Origin: CAVQDV01 sp963711375
Lineage (GTDB): Bacteria > Pseudomonadota > Gammaproteobacteria > Coxiellales > Coxiellaceae
Direction of reading: 5' to 3'
Assembly: GCA_963711375.1 (NCBI GenBank)
Contig: CAVQDV010000005.1
Location: forward strand, 1,364,001-1,428,000
Length of the DNA: 64,000 nucleotides
Shown: positions 34,466 through 43,272 of the stretch, one piece after another
How positions within the stretch are numbered: the stretch's first letter is position 1
Layout of the letters: each line of letters starts with the position of its first letter
The notes under the pieces: model-generated
What the model was told of the DNA's origin: nothing
Seen by the model: only the letters and a program-made list of their open reading frames with translations
Database searches by the model: none
Made by a program: the position numbers and the translations under genes

Positions 34466-36169
34466 TTTCAAAACAAATTCCTTACCCTCAAAGCCGATGC
34501 CTATTTTAACAAATTCTTTGATATTTCTTTGATGAAATTCTTGCTCATATTTTTTTTCTTCGATTTGGGTGAGGGCTCTATCAGCAGCGCCATCTAAAGT
34601 TTCATTTTGTCCTTTTAATTTAAATTCGATGACCACTCCCAACTTTTGAATATCTTTCGGCAAAAGCATAATATCAAAACGGCCAAAACCACTTTCTCGA
34701 TTAGACTTAATTTCATAACTGGAATAAAGGCTTACAGTAAAACCAAGCAATAATCCATGATAAAAAGCCTCAGGTTCTTTGGCCAAATCATGATAACTCA
34801 TAATTTGATAAACTACTTTTTCCAGATCGATCTTAAATTTTTCAATTTTCCCAGTTACAAGATTTTCAATAAATTTGTTGTACCATTCAATTCCATTGCC
34901 GTTTGATAGCCATTGCTCGATAATTCCGCGGTATAAAGATCGCACTTCGCGATTGGGAATGCTAAGCTCACAAAGATCGCCCTGTTCAACAATTTTAGAA
35001 GAAAGTGGCTTCAAATAGCCACTCATTAGCAGCAAATTCCAAACACCGGAGGGATGATTTCCCAAGTATTTAAAGACGATATTGCTATCAATAGTTTTTT
35101 CAATCGAGCCGCCGCTCACCAAAATTTCAAAATCTTTTTTGAAATCCAGAGAAGATTTTTTCAATAAATCTTTAATTAATTGATTGTCACTGGTATTCAC
35201 CCAATAAGGACGAAGCTCAAAATTCGTATAAAAATAATTCGCAATAGACCAAGGATTGTAAATGATGCTGTCGCCAAATTGGTAGCCGTTGTACCACTTT
35301 CGAACTTCATCGAACTTAGAAAGTAAACGACCTTTTTCAAGCAGATCCTGAATTTCCGGCTCTGTGAATCCAAAATAGTCGCTATACTTCTTATCCAGAA
35401 TGGAATAAACATAGAGATTATTCACCCCAGAAAACAAGCTCTCCTTTGAAATTCGCAAAATTCCAGTAATAATCGCTTTTTCCAAAAACAAATTATTTTT
35501 TAACGCAGCGCCAAAAAAACCTTTTATGAATCCAATTATTTCATCGTAATAGCCATGAGCATAGGCGGCATGAATGGGAGAGTCATATTCATCAATTAAC
35601 ACCCAAACATTGACGCCATAATACCTATACAAAAAAGCCATTAAGTCTTTTAGTGAACTTCTTAGCGTGATGATATCGGAGTCTCGATCAAGAATGCTCT
35701 GAAATGATTTTTTTTCATGCGGATTTAATTTTTCGCTCTTCAGCAAAAAAATATGTTCGGTATAAAGCTCACTCATGAGTTTGGAAAAGCTCAGTAATGC
35801 CGTGGCAAAATCAAGCTCTTTGATCTCTTTGAAGGTCACTGAAATAACAGGGTACTTCCCCTGCTGTCCCATATACTTTTCACCACAACGAGCAATCGCC
35901 AGACGATCAAACATACCTCTAGTAGGTTTTCCGGCCACTTCTGAAGCCAGAAAATAATGCAGCATAGAGAGATTTAAAGTTTTGCCAAATCGACGGGGGC
36001 GAGTGATGACGGAAACATGAATATCCTTATCATCGAGAACTTCTTTTATAAGGAGGCTCTTATCAACAAAGCGAAGTTTTTTTTCGGTAATCTGGCCAAA
36101 ATCATCGTATCCGATCGGCAATCGAATGCGGGTTTCATGTTCATTGTTATTGACGTTTTCTTCAGACAT
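34448..36169 (-). CDS. AAA-ATPase-like protein with C-terminal PD-(D/E)XK nuclease domain
   Basis: The protein is 573 residues from ATG 36169 (MSEENVNNNEHETR), with AAGG upstream; the frame can be extended to 36253 without a better site. LPIGYDDFGQITEKKLRFVD and TRPRRFGKTLNLSML (Walker A-like) start the AAA-ATPase_like domain, and VWVLIDEYDSPIHAA is the Walker B region. Near the C-terminus, GRFDIMLLPK followed by VVIEFKLKG gives the D...ExK signature of PDDEXK_9. Such proteins are multicopy in several bacteria with no settled function. The last residues come from a palindromic repeat. The gene is divergent from the 36402 candidate effector. Confidence 0.85.
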   Translation of the reverse strand: MSEENVNNNEHETRIRLPIGYDDFGQITEKKLRFVDKSLLIKEVLDDKDIHVSVITRPRRFGKTLNLSMLHYFLASEVAGKPTRGMFDRLAIARCGEKYMGQQGKYPVISVTFKEIKELDFATALLSFSKLMSELYTEHIFLLKSEKLNPHEKKSFQSILDRDSDIITLRSSLKDLMAFLYRYYGVNVWVLIDEYDSPIHAAYAHGYYDEIIGFIKGFFGAALKNNLFLEKAIITGILRISKESLFSGVNNLYVYSILDKKYSDYFGFTEPEIQDLLEKGRLLSKFDEVRKWYNGYQFGDSIIYNPWSIANYFYTNFELRPYWVNTSDNQLIKDLLKKSSLDFKKDFEILVSGGSIEKTIDSNIVFKYLGNHPSGVWNLLLMSGYLKPLSSKIVEQGDLCELSIPNREVRSLYRGIIEQWLSNGNGIEWYNKFIENLVTGKIEKFKIDLEKVVYQIMSYHDLAKEPEAFYHGLLLGFTVSLYSSYEIKSNRESGFGRFDIMLLPKDIQKLGVVIEFKLKGQNETLDGAADRALTQIEEKKYEQEFHQRNIKEFVKIGIGFEGKEFVLKYLPSP

Positions 36170-36335
36170 CGCGCTACCTTGGGCTTTTCGGCAAAGACCC
36201 CAATGATATAGCCTTTTCTTTGCACAGTCACGCTCAAGGCGACGAAAATTCATTTGGGGTTTTTGGCTAAAAGCGAGATTCTAAGTTTTCTCATTGAATC
36301 CACTGCAAAAATTTTCCCTAAAAAATCCCCTAGAT

Positions 36336-36367
36336 TTAAGAAAACCTTAAGATTCACGCGGTACAAT
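36336..36367 (+). promoter_or_regulatory. PmrA-type box and -10 of the 36402 gene
   Basis: TTAAGAAA (36336-36343) and TTAAGATT (36347-36354) are 11 bp apart; TACAAT (36362-36367) follows after 7 bp, the same layout as the other five promoters. Confidence 0.7.
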
Positions 36368-36401
36368 GGAGACAGTTAAGTAGTTGATTGGAGCATATGA
36401 A

Positions 36402-38384
36402 ATGAGAACTTTACAGAATGAAATTAAATCGGCACTAGAGCAGACGAAAGATCTGGAGGCTTTGTTAGCTTTAGCCAACATGGATCATCACGAGCCCAAG
36501 CCCCTTGGAAACTATCCTGAAGTGTTTAAGGTTCAGCTTAAGGCAGCTACTGTTAAAGCCAGCCCAGCCATTAATGAAGAGGGATATACCGCTTGTTACC
36601 AATTTAATCGAGATGAGATATGCGAGTATGCTGCTTACATCTATTACAAGCATTTTATCAACAATGCCGATAATAGCGAACAGAAAAAGAATGCCTTAAA
36701 AGCTATCGCAGAAAAGGCCGAACAGGATACAGAATATGACGTGAGAGTCCGCCTGAATATCAATAAAAAAGGTTTAATGCCAGCCGAAAAAATTCTCGAA
36801 AGGCCAGCTACTGTTGGCCACGCTCAGGAATTAAGAAATCTTGCTGCAAAAAAATATGTGGAATTGAAAATTGAGGAGCTTCCTTTAAAAGAACTTGTGC
36901 GCTTGGGGAATACTCACCATGATCCCAAAAAGTTTCTAAAATTGCTGAATGACCCAATTGTACCTCCTGTTCTTAACGACTCAAGAAATGACCATGATAA
37001 TAATGCTTCCATTTCTGAAGACGATTATTCAAATGAAATCCCTCCTCTTAAAATTATTAAATTAGGCAATCTGGATGAACAAAATGAAATTCTTAGGGAC
37101 GATCAAATCCAAGAGTTAATAGAGTTTGTGAAAGTAAAAGCGAAAAACACAATTTGGGAGTCTCGGATTCAAGGTTGGAAAAAACTAAATGAGGCCCCTA
37201 AAGATGCTTCAGGACAGGTTGATGAAGCGCAAGTGAAAGTTTATTTTGGAAAAGGTATCCTTGCTAGGGGCGAGTTTGAAGATAAGGTTCTTCCTAAGCT
37301 TCTTGAGTATATTTTGGAAACAACAGATCAAGCTCAGATACAGCATGCCTTGACTACAGCGAAGACCAATTTAGGTAGCCAAAATTTCTTGTCAGGGCAA
37401 TATACTTACAAATTAAATGATTTTAAAGTAACAGAAATAGCAAAAGGTGAAAGTAAGGTTGAAACAACAGTAACTTCGCCTTCGGATACCGTCACACGAA
37501 AAAAATTGTTTCGCCTCGCACTAGAAAGCTTAAAGCTTCGCTTTGAAGCGCAGGGGATGGATCCGGCCACTCAAGTACTGGTACTCAATCAGCTCCCCAC
37601 CTATAAAAATAAAAATGGATTAGTCGAGGAATGGAACTCAAGCTCAGACTTGCAGCGGGATTTCTTAAGTGCTGCACACGAGGCTGGCTTTAATATTAGT
37701 ACAATACAATACCCAGCTGAAGTTAAGATGGATATTAATTTGGATCAATTTCAAACTACTCCAAGTCCAAAGTTTGAAGACTTAGATCCAAACGATGATA
37801 CAGAAGTTACTAATGACAATAAGGAGAGTCAAAATAAAGTCGAACCTGACACCAAACTCGAGTTTAAAGATCTACCTCTCGATTCAGACAAGGGTAAGGA
37901 GGAAGCAAATGAAGAAGAAAATAATGCAGCTCTAGAAATCACGTACTTAGACAAAAAAGGTGCTACGAAGAATGCTTTGTGGTTGATGGGAAATTCTGCA
38001 GCGAATGCATTAGAGTCTAATTATGCTCTGTCGGTTTCAGATAGGAATGCACTTGGGACCCTTGATAGTAGTACAGATAGTGAACAAAACTTGATGCAGG
38101 AGGTTCTTGTTGAGGAAAATGAGAATAACTTAGAAAATAATGAGCTTACGCCCCCTAATGCTCAAATTCTATTAGAGTCTTTTGATAAGTTTAAAGCTGA
38201 GGCTGAGGCTAAGGCTAAGGCTAAGGCTAATGCTGAGCCTACCAAACAAATAGAAAAAGATAAAAGCAATCTACCAGTAGAAGCTAAAGAAACTCTTAAT
38301 TATTTGACTCCGAATAAGCAGGAAGATGGCAAAGTTGTTATTGAAGATGAAGATGAAAAGAGGCCATCGGTAAAGTTTGGTTGA
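36402..38384 (+). CDS. Unrecognised 660-residue protein, candidate effector
   Basis: The start at ATG 36402 has GGAG 8 bases upstream; an in-frame ATG at 36384 overlaps that site region. The N-terminal two thirds are helical and charged. From about residue 440 the sequence becomes acidic and low-complexity (FEDLDPNDDTEVTNDNK). Residues 599-612 are an Ala-Glu/Lys repeat (AEAEAKAKAKANAE) made by a 6-bp tandem repeat, and the end has VIEDEDEKRPS, an acidic block close to the C-terminus as in Dot/Icm substrates. No signal peptide, membrane segment or known catalytic motif. Effector role is inferred from the PmrA-type promoter and the tail. Confidence 0.7.
   Translation: MRTLQNEIKSALEQTKDLEALLALANMDHHEPKPLGNYPEVFKVQLKAATVKASPAINEEGYTACYQFNRDEICEYAAYIYYKHFINNADNSEQKKNALKAIAEKAEQDTEYDVRVRLNINKKGLMPAEKILERPATVGHAQELRNLAAKKYVELKIEELPLKELVRLGNTHHDPKKFLKLLNDPIVPPVLNDSRNDHDNNASISEDDYSNEIPPLKIIKLGNLDEQNEILRDDQIQELIEFVKVKAKNTIWESRIQGWKKLNEAPKDASGQVDEAQVKVYFGKGILARGEFEDKVLPKLLEYILETTDQAQIQHALTTAKTNLGSQNFLSGQYTYKLNDFKVTEIAKGESKVETTVTSPSDTVTRKKLFRLALESLKLRFEAQGMDPATQVLVLNQLPTYKNKNGLVEEWNSSSDLQRDFLSAAHEAGFNISTIQYPAEVKMDINLDQFQTTPSPKFEDLDPNDDTEVTNDNKESQNKVEPDTKLEFKDLPLDSDKGKEEANEEENNAALEITYLDKKGATKNALWLMGNSAANALESNYALSVSDRNALGTLDSSTDSEQNLMQEVLVEENENNLENNELTPPNAQILLESFDKFKAEAEAKAKAKANAEPTKQIEKDKSNLPVEAKETLNYLTPNKQEDGKVVIEDEDEKRPSVKFG
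38196..38237 (+). repeat. Seven tandem GCTRAG-type hexamers inside the 36402 gene
   Basis: GCTGAG x2, GCTAAG x3, GCTAAT, GCTGAG encode alternating Ala and Glu/Lys/Asn. Copy-number slippage would change protein length by two residues per unit without frameshift. Confidence 0.85.
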
Positions 38385-38451
38385 GGATCCGTCATCATCC
38401 TCCATTGTAAAGAATTAATGCCAAAATTTAGATTATCCCCTGAGGATATTT

Positions 38452-38676
38452 ATGTCACAGAATGACTACGGGAATTTTTTAGGGCTTCCTTGCGTCTTAG
38501 AAAGATTCAGCATGGTTTCAAGTTTCCATTCAAACCAAGAGAGAGTCCTGCTAAAGGGTACTATGCTTGTTTCGGGTCAAAAAGTTTTAGAGGCAGTAGT
38601 ACTTAGCCATTTCAGCATGCAAGTTATTCTGAAATCTTCCTTGCAATTATTAATGTGGTTGGATGGCGTTTCTTAG
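38452..38676 (+). other. Doubtful 74-codon frame or degenerate coding remnant
   Basis: After the 36402 gene, GAGGAT 6 bases before an ATG opens 74 codons (MSQNDYGNFLGLPCVLERFS). Another frame of the same DNA also reads as plausible protein (FFRASLRLRKIQHGFKF, then a stop), suggesting a decayed gene with frameshifts. The 3' end overlaps the convergent LPD7-like gene by 27 bp. I recognise neither translation. Confidence 0.25.
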
Positions 38677-39207
38677 GCGAACTTCTAGATCGTTTGAACT
38701 TAGCGCCAAATGGGTGCGCACTTCCCAATCGTGGCTGCTGGGGGTGAAGCCTGTTAGGGGGATGCCCATTCTTTCTGCGGCAATCCAGATGGCGCGAGTC
38801 ATTAGGGGATGGCCGTCGGCTATGTTGATGCTTGGCCAGCCGTGTTCTTTGGCGATCTCTACCATCTGCTCTGCCGTGTCCCACGATTGTTTGATGATAG
38901 TGCCTATGCCACCGCCACCTTGATCACCGTCGTCCCCAGCCTCTGTATTTCGCTTATAAGTGGTGTTAAACAGAAGGTGCCCAGGAGAGCTGCTCATGGC
39001 GTCGCCATAAAAATGAATTTTCCAGCCGTTATTCGCCGTGAGAATTTCTACGGATTGACCTACTACTTTTGGATCGGCGCAGACGATTTGTACAAATGGG
39101 CATTGGTCCACTAAATACAGAATTTCTTGCGGCGAAAGGGCACGCATCCAATCGAAATCGATGTTTAATTTTGTAGCGGCATTTTCAATGTTTTCTTCAA
39201 GTGACAT
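38650..39207 (-). CDS. LPD7-like small protein downstream of a candidate effector
   Basis: The 185-residue protein ends with a module resembling large-polyvalent-protein domain 7: AEQMVEIAKEHGWPSINIAD, then MTRAIWIAAERMGIPLTGF and PSSHDWEVRTHL. LPD7 domains occur on relaxases and other mobilisation or polyvalent proteins; assignment is by pattern only. The N-terminal half (MRALSPQEILYLVDQCPFVQ) is not recognised. The gene starts 38 bp after the stop of the 395-residue candidate effector on the same strand, so both are likely expressed from the PmrA-type promoter at 40465-40496. No catalytic residues identified. Confidence 0.65.
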   Translation of the reverse strand: MSLEENIENAATKLNIDFDWMRALSPQEILYLVDQCPFVQIVCADPKVVGQSVEILTANNGWKIHFYGDAMSSSPGHLLFNTTYKRNTEAGDDGDQGGGGIGTIIKQSWDTAEQMVEIAKEHGWPSINIADGHPLMTRAIWIAAERMGIPLTGFTPSSHDWEVRTHLALSSNDLEVRLRNAIQPH

Positions 39208-39245
39208 TACTCTGGTTCTCTCTTTCGGTTAACGATATAGATCAA

Positions 39246-40433
39246 TTAGTTAAGTTTTGGGGTATTATCGTGTTCACCTTCATTTTCTTTCTCATTGGTA
39301 GGAGCCAAGTTATCATTTGCGGCTTTATTTTCTTCAGTTAATTCTGGCCTTAGTTCAGCTGCAAATCCAGCTTCGTTTTTGGGTTTATTATCTTCTATCT
39401 CGGCAAGCTTGATTGCATTGGTTGATCCCATAATTTTGAGCGTAGAATTTTTGGCATCTGGGCTGGGTTCCGGAGGGTTGCCTATACCGCATTTCATAAT
39501 AAAGCCAATATTCCCATTTGATTTTGTAAATATTTCAAGCGACACCGTGTAGCCTTTGCTCTGGAAGTCCTTCAGAAGCTTAAGTAGTTCCTCTTTTTCT
39601 TGTATTTGGTTTGGACTATGATTGTCAGCTTTTAATTTCTTAATATCCATTTCTAGTTTTTCAATGCTTTCAGGAAGGTTTTTCAATTGACGCGCTATTT
39701 CTTGAATCTCCCTCAAATTGAGTTCTAAGTTGTGTGTTCTGGGTGTTAAGAATATGTCGCCTGGTTTGCCATCTTTGCCTACGTTCTTCCTGTACCAATC
39801 CGATATGATGAACTTCTGTTCGCTGCCAATTCCTACTATCTCAGCAATTTTCTCAAAATCATTAACACTTGGGGAGAATTTTTTCCAGTCATCATCTCTG
39901 AGGGCCGCGGAACCTCTTCTTTGATTGAAACTCTCAATTGAGAACCAGGCATTTAGAGCATTTTGAAACTCTGCATTTCTTATCAGTAATTTATCAATTT
40001 CACCTGCCAAAATACCGGCAAGTTCCTGACTTCGCAAAGCTTTTTTAAGCGAAAGAGAATGTTCTCTCAGCTTGTTAAGAATCTCAAAAAGTCTTGGAAA
40101 GTTATTTTGGAATTCTTGCTCTTTTGCTTTCGGGGTTGCAATGGCTGTAAGCTTGGAATGCATCCCAATCAATTCGTTTTCAAGTCCGCGGATTTTATCA
40201 ATAGTATTTTGAACCTTTTTAATAGCTACGTCTTCTTCATAGCCTTTTTTGGGGATCACATTCGGAAACCCATCTTGTTCTGGGCCTCTTGTGGCGGAAA
40301 TCAGTTTATGAAGAGTGCTCATGAATTTGTCTTCCGCAGCTTCTTCTCGTTTTCTGGCATGAAAGTTGAAAAAAGATTCTTTCACTTTTTTAATGGCGTT
40401 TCCAATTTCAAAAGTGTCTAGGGCATGTGGCAT
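39246..40433 (-). CDS. Unrecognised 395-residue coiled-coil protein, candidate effector
   Basis: The start at ATG 40433 (MPHALDTFEIGNAIKKVKES) has GGAG 8 bases upstream; a longer frame to 40478 would run into the PmrA-type box. The protein is helical with coiled-coil tendency (ESIEKLEMDIKKLKADNH and KIRGLENELIGMHSKL). The end is acidic and Asn/Glu-rich (TNEKENEGEHDNTPKLN). There is no signal peptide or known catalytic motif. The LPD7-like gene follows on the same strand. Effector assignment is inferred from promoter and tail. Confidence 0.7.
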   Translation of the reverse strand: MPHALDTFEIGNAIKKVKESFFNFHARKREEAAEDKFMSTLHKLISATRGPEQDGFPNVIPKKGYEEDVAIKKVQNTIDKIRGLENELIGMHSKLTAIATPKAKEQEFQNNFPRLFEILNKLREHSLSLKKALRSQELAGILAGEIDKLLIRNAEFQNALNAWFSIESFNQRRGSAALRDDDWKKFSPSVNDFEKIAEIVGIGSEQKFIISDWYRKNVGKDGKPGDIFLTPRTHNLELNLREIQEIARQLKNLPESIEKLEMDIKKLKADNHSPNQIQEKEELLKLLKDFQSKGYTVSLEIFTKSNGNIGFIMKCGIGNPPEPSPDAKNSTLKIMGSTNAIKLAEIEDNKPKNEAGFAAELRPELTEENKAANDNLAPTNEKENEGEHDNTPKLN

Positions 40434-40464
40434 TTCAATATCTCCAAAATTGATCAATAAAGGC

Positions 40465-40496
40465 AGTATATCACCCAAAGCTTAAGGTAATCTTAA
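40465..40496 (-). promoter_or_regulatory. PmrA-type box and -10 of the 40433 gene
   Basis: On the minus strand TTAAGATT (40489-40496) and TTAAGCTT (40478-40485) are 11 bp apart, and TATACT (40465-40470) follows after 7 bp. Confidence 0.75.
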
Positions 40497-40516
40497 ATCC
40501 CAGGGAAATTAGAGAT

Positions 40517-40549
40517 AAAAAAAGCCCCCAAAACCTAAGCCGTGGGGGC
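40517..40549 (-). terminator. Intrinsic terminator of the HU-like gene
   Basis: On the minus strand GCCCCCA ... TGGGGGC forms a 7-bp GC stem followed by seven T. It lies 25 bp after the stop of the HU-like gene. Confidence 0.85.
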
Positions 40550-40573
40550 CTTATTACGAATGTTAGAATTCGC

Positions 40574-41011
40574 TTAGCTAGCCATTTCTTTGAGTCTTTT
40601 CAAAGGACGGATCTTCACAACACTGCGAGCGGGTTTAGCTTTGAACATAACTTCTTCGCCAGTGAATGGGTTGATGCCTTTGCGAGCTTTGGTAGCAGGC
40701 TTGTGCTGTACTTTGCATTTCATCAAGCCAGGAACGGTGAACTCACCAGGACCTGCTTTACGCAAATGGTGATGCATAACATCGGTTAATGCATCGAATA
40801 CGGCCGCAACATCTTTTCTTGAAAGTTCAGCTGTGCCAGCAATGTAAGTGAAAACTTCAGTTTTTTTCAGTGGGGCTTTGCCAACTTTCAAAACTGGTTT
40901 TTTTACAGAGGCTGCAGCAGCAGCGCGTTGTTTAGGAGCTGATTTTTTAGCTGCTTTTACAGCAGGTTTACGAGCTACTTTTTTCGTAGATTTAGCTTTT
41001 TTTCCAGCCAT
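40574..41011 (-). CDS. HU-like DNA-binding protein with H1-like Lys/Ala-rich N-terminus
   Basis: The 145-residue protein starts with about 45 residues of Lys/Ala/Pro-rich sequence (AGKKAKSTKKVARKPAVKAA), like histone H1 tails. An HU/IHF-type domain follows: TEVFTYIAGTAELSRKDVAA, then FTVPGLMKCKVQHKPATKAR, INPFTGEEVMFKAKPARSVV and KIRPLKRLKE. HU dimers bend DNA and compact the nucleoid. Lys-rich extended HU-like proteins occur in some intracellular and developmental bacteria; a role in cell-form-specific chromatin is inference. Terminator directly downstream. Confidence 0.9.
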   Translation of the reverse strand: MAGKKAKSTKKVARKPAVKAAKKSAPKQRAAAAASVKKPVLKVGKAPLKKTEVFTYIAGTAELSRKDVAAVFDALTDVMHHHLRKAGPGEFTVPGLMKCKVQHKPATKARKGINPFTGEEVMFKAKPARSVVKIRPLKRLKEMAS

Positions 41012-41254
41012 TTCTATCCCTCTTTTTATTCCGTTAATGAAATGGTTTTTACTGATAAAAACCGTCCAAGCTAGAAAAATAGCATATTTTAACTGAAAAG
41101 CGAATGTTTTTTTCGAAAGGAAAAATGCAGGGAATTTTTTTGTGCTTATTTTTCATGGTGGAAGGGGATAAGACGGTGAACGACTCTAGCTTCACAAACC
41201 CCACCCGCTTCGCTGGGCAGTAAACCGATACCCAATTTTGGCACTTATCACCTC

Positions 41255-41283
41255 TTGCCATTGCCAATTATCTACTGTAATAT
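41255..41283 (+). promoter_or_regulatory. Sigma-70 promoter of rplM-rpsI
   Basis: TTGCCA (41255-41260), 17 bp, TAATAT (41278-41283), 41 bp before rplM. The 313-bp region 41012-41324 holds nothing else I can support. Confidence 0.6.
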
Positions 41284-41324
41284 CCTCAGCCTTCTTATCG
41301 ACAATTTTTTAGAGCATAGGTCCT

Positions 41325-41753
41325 ATGAAAACTTATATTGCAAAAAACGGCTCAGTAGAGCGCAAATGGTATGTGGTCGACGCCTCAGGGAAAACTTTGG
41401 GTCGCTTAGCTAGTCAATTAGCTGCTCGTCTACGTGGCAAACATAAAGCAGAATTCACGCCAAATCATGACACCGGCGATTTTATGGTCGTGATCAACGC
41501 TGATAAAATTGCGGTTACCGGCAACAAAGCCCAAGACAAAATTTATCATCATCACACCGGATATGTCGGCGGAATCAAGTCAGAAAATTTTGCAGACATG
41601 ATTCAACGCGCGCCAGAACGCGTGCTTGAAATCGCCGTAAAAGGGATGATGCCAAAAGGTCCCATGGGTCGCAAAATGCTGACCAAATTAAAAATTTATG
41701 CGGGTAGTGAACATCCGCACGAAGCGCAACAATTACAGCCGATAGAGATTTGA
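41325..41753 (+). CDS. rplM: 50S ribosomal protein L13
   Basis: The 142-residue protein has KWYVVDASGKTLGRLASQLA, TPNHDTGDFMVVINADKIAV, the signature KGMMPKGPMGRKMLTKLKIY and AGSEHPHEAQQ. It is normal in length and leads an operon with rpsI 10 bp downstream, then sspA and sspB. Confidence 0.98.
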   Translation: MKTYIAKNGSVERKWYVVDASGKTLGRLASQLAARLRGKHKAEFTPNHDTGDFMVVINADKIAVTGNKAQDKIYHHHTGYVGGIKSENFADMIQRAPERVLEIAVKGMMPKGPMGRKMLTKLKIYAGSEHPHEAQQLQPIEI

Positions 41754-41763
41754 GGATAATTAA

Positions 41764-42204
41764 ATGGCAAAAGCCCTAGTACAACAATTAGCAACCGGTC
41801 GTCGTAAAACATCCAGCGCGCGCGTATTTTTACGCCCTGGAAAAGGCACTATCACGATTAATCAAAAACCCATTGAACAATATTTCGGTCGCGAAACCGC
41901 TCGCATGGTGGTTCGTCAGCCACTCGAAATGATCGAAGTAACGAATAAATTTGACGTGTACGTAACTGTCAGTGGTGGCGGAATTAGTGGCCAAGCTGGC
42001 GCGATTCGTCACGGAATTACACGTGCATTAATTAAGCACGAGCTCGAAGAATCAGGCGGAGATGAAGGTGGCGAAGGCGGTCGTGGCGATTGGCATGATG
42101 CCTTGCGCAAAGCCGGATTTGTTACACGCGATCCGCGTGCCGTAGAACGTAAGAAAATCGGCCGACACAAAGCTCGTAAAGGAACTCAATTCTCGAAACG
42201 TTAA
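41764..42204 (+). CDS. rpsI: 30S ribosomal protein S9 with a Gly/Glu-rich insertion
   Basis: At 146 residues it is longer than the usual 130. The N-terminal part (ATGRRKTSSARVFLRPG, then GGGISGQAGAIRHGITRAL) and the C-terminus (LRKAGFVTRDPRAVERKKIG, ending QFSKR) are standard. Between them, residues about 95-110 read EESGGDEGGEGGRGDWHD, an acidic Gly-rich stretch in place of a short loop. S9 contacts tRNA in the P site through its C-terminal tail, which is intact. Confidence 0.97.
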   Translation: MAKALVQQLATGRRKTSSARVFLRPGKGTITINQKPIEQYFGRETARMVVRQPLEMIEVTNKFDVYVTVSGGGISGQAGAIRHGITRALIKHELEESGGDEGGEGGRGDWHDALRKAGFVTRDPRAVERKKIGRHKARKGTQFSKR

Positions 42205-42217
42205 TGGAGTAGCGTTC

Positions 42218-42835
42218 ATGATCAAACGCTCGGTAATGACACTATATTCTGGCGCGTTGGATATTAAGAGCCATCAAGTCCGCATCGTATTAGCGGAAAA
42301 AGGCGTTAGCGTCGACGTATTAAATGTAGACGTTAATCATCCCAACGAAGATTTGGCCGAATTAAATCCCTATAACACGTTGCCGACCTTAGTCGACCGC
42401 GAATTAGTTTTGTATAATGCCCACGTTATTATGGAATATTTAGATGAACGTTTTCCGCATCCGCCATTATTGCCGGTTTATCCGGTGGCGCGTGCAAAGA
42501 ATCGTTTGATGATGTATCGCATCGAACGCGATTGGTATTCTCTGTTTTACAAAATAGATACTAATGCCTCAGATGCTGATCAAGCTCGCAAAGAACTTCA
42601 GGATAGTCTACTCACCCTCGCTCCGGTTTTTGCAGATTCACCTTATTTTTTAAGTGATGAATTTACATTAGTAGATTGCACGATAGTCCCTTTGCTTTGG
42701 CGTTTGCCGGCCTTAGGAATTAATTTTCCAAATACAGCCGGAACAAAAGCCATAAATAAATATTGCGAACGTGTTTTTAAGCGCGAATCCGTTCAAGCCA
42801 GTTTGACGGAAGCCGAGAGAGAATTGCGAGAGTAG
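42218..42835 (+). CDS. sspA: Stringent starvation protein A, GST-fold transcription factor
   Basis: The 205-residue protein has a thioredoxin-like N-terminal domain (MTLYSGALDIKSHQVRIVLA, LNPYNTLPTLVDRELVLYN, VIMEYLDERFPHPPLLP) and an all-helical C-terminal GST domain (FTLVDCTIVPLLWRLPALGI). SspA binds RNA polymerase during stationary phase or stress. GGAG precedes ATG 42218. sspB follows 2 bp later. In many gammaproteobacteria petABC lies between rpsI and sspA; it is absent here. Confidence 0.93.
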   Translation: MIKRSVMTLYSGALDIKSHQVRIVLAEKGVSVDVLNVDVNHPNEDLAELNPYNTLPTLVDRELVLYNAHVIMEYLDERFPHPPLLPVYPVARAKNRLMMYRIERDWYSLFYKIDTNASDADQARKELQDSLLTLAPVFADSPYFLSDEFTLVDCTIVPLLWRLPALGINFPNTAGTKAINKYCERVFKRESVQASLTEAERELRE

Positions 42836-42837
42836 GA

Positions 42838-43257
42838 ATGACTTCAAGCAAGCCCTATTTAATCCGCGCAATTTATCAATGGTTAGTCGACAATCGTCTC
42901 ACGCCCTATCTTATGATTGATGCTGATTTTCCCGATGTTTTAGTGCCCGAGCATTTTATCGAAGATGGAAAAATCGTATTAAATATTGCGCCCATGGCCA
43001 TCGGTAATCTGCATTTAGGCAATGAAGCTCTCGAGTTTGACGCTAGTTTTTCCGGTGTTATTACGCATCTTTATATTCCTACTAAATCCGTGATGGCCAT
43101 TTATGCTTTTGAAAATGGCAAGGGTATGGTGTTTAACGAAGAAGAAGGTGAGGATGATGTTGGTGCCGGCGCCCCTCCTGAACAAGACCCTACTAAGCCG
43201 CCAAAAGATGATGGCCCGCACCCAAAAGGCCGCCCAAGTTTAAAGATTGTTAAATAA
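42838..43257 (+). CDS. sspB: ClpXP specificity-enhancing factor SspB
   Basis: The 139-residue protein has the SspB fold (YLIRAIYQWLVDNRLTPYLM, VNIAP-like LNIAPMAIGNLHLGNEALEF, IYIPTKSVMAIYAFENGKGM). A disordered acidic/Pro linker leads to the C-terminal ClpX-docking peptide RPSLKIVK. It delivers ssrA-tagged proteins to ClpXP. It is co-transcribed with sspA. Confidence 0.95.
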   Translation: MTSSKPYLIRAIYQWLVDNRLTPYLMIDADFPDVLVPEHFIEDGKIVLNIAPMAIGNLHLGNEALEFDASFSGVITHLYIPTKSVMAIYAFENGKGMVFNEEEGEDDVGAGAPPEQDPTKPPKDDGPHPKGRPSLKIVK

Positions 43258-43272
43258 ACTGCAGCGAAAGTT

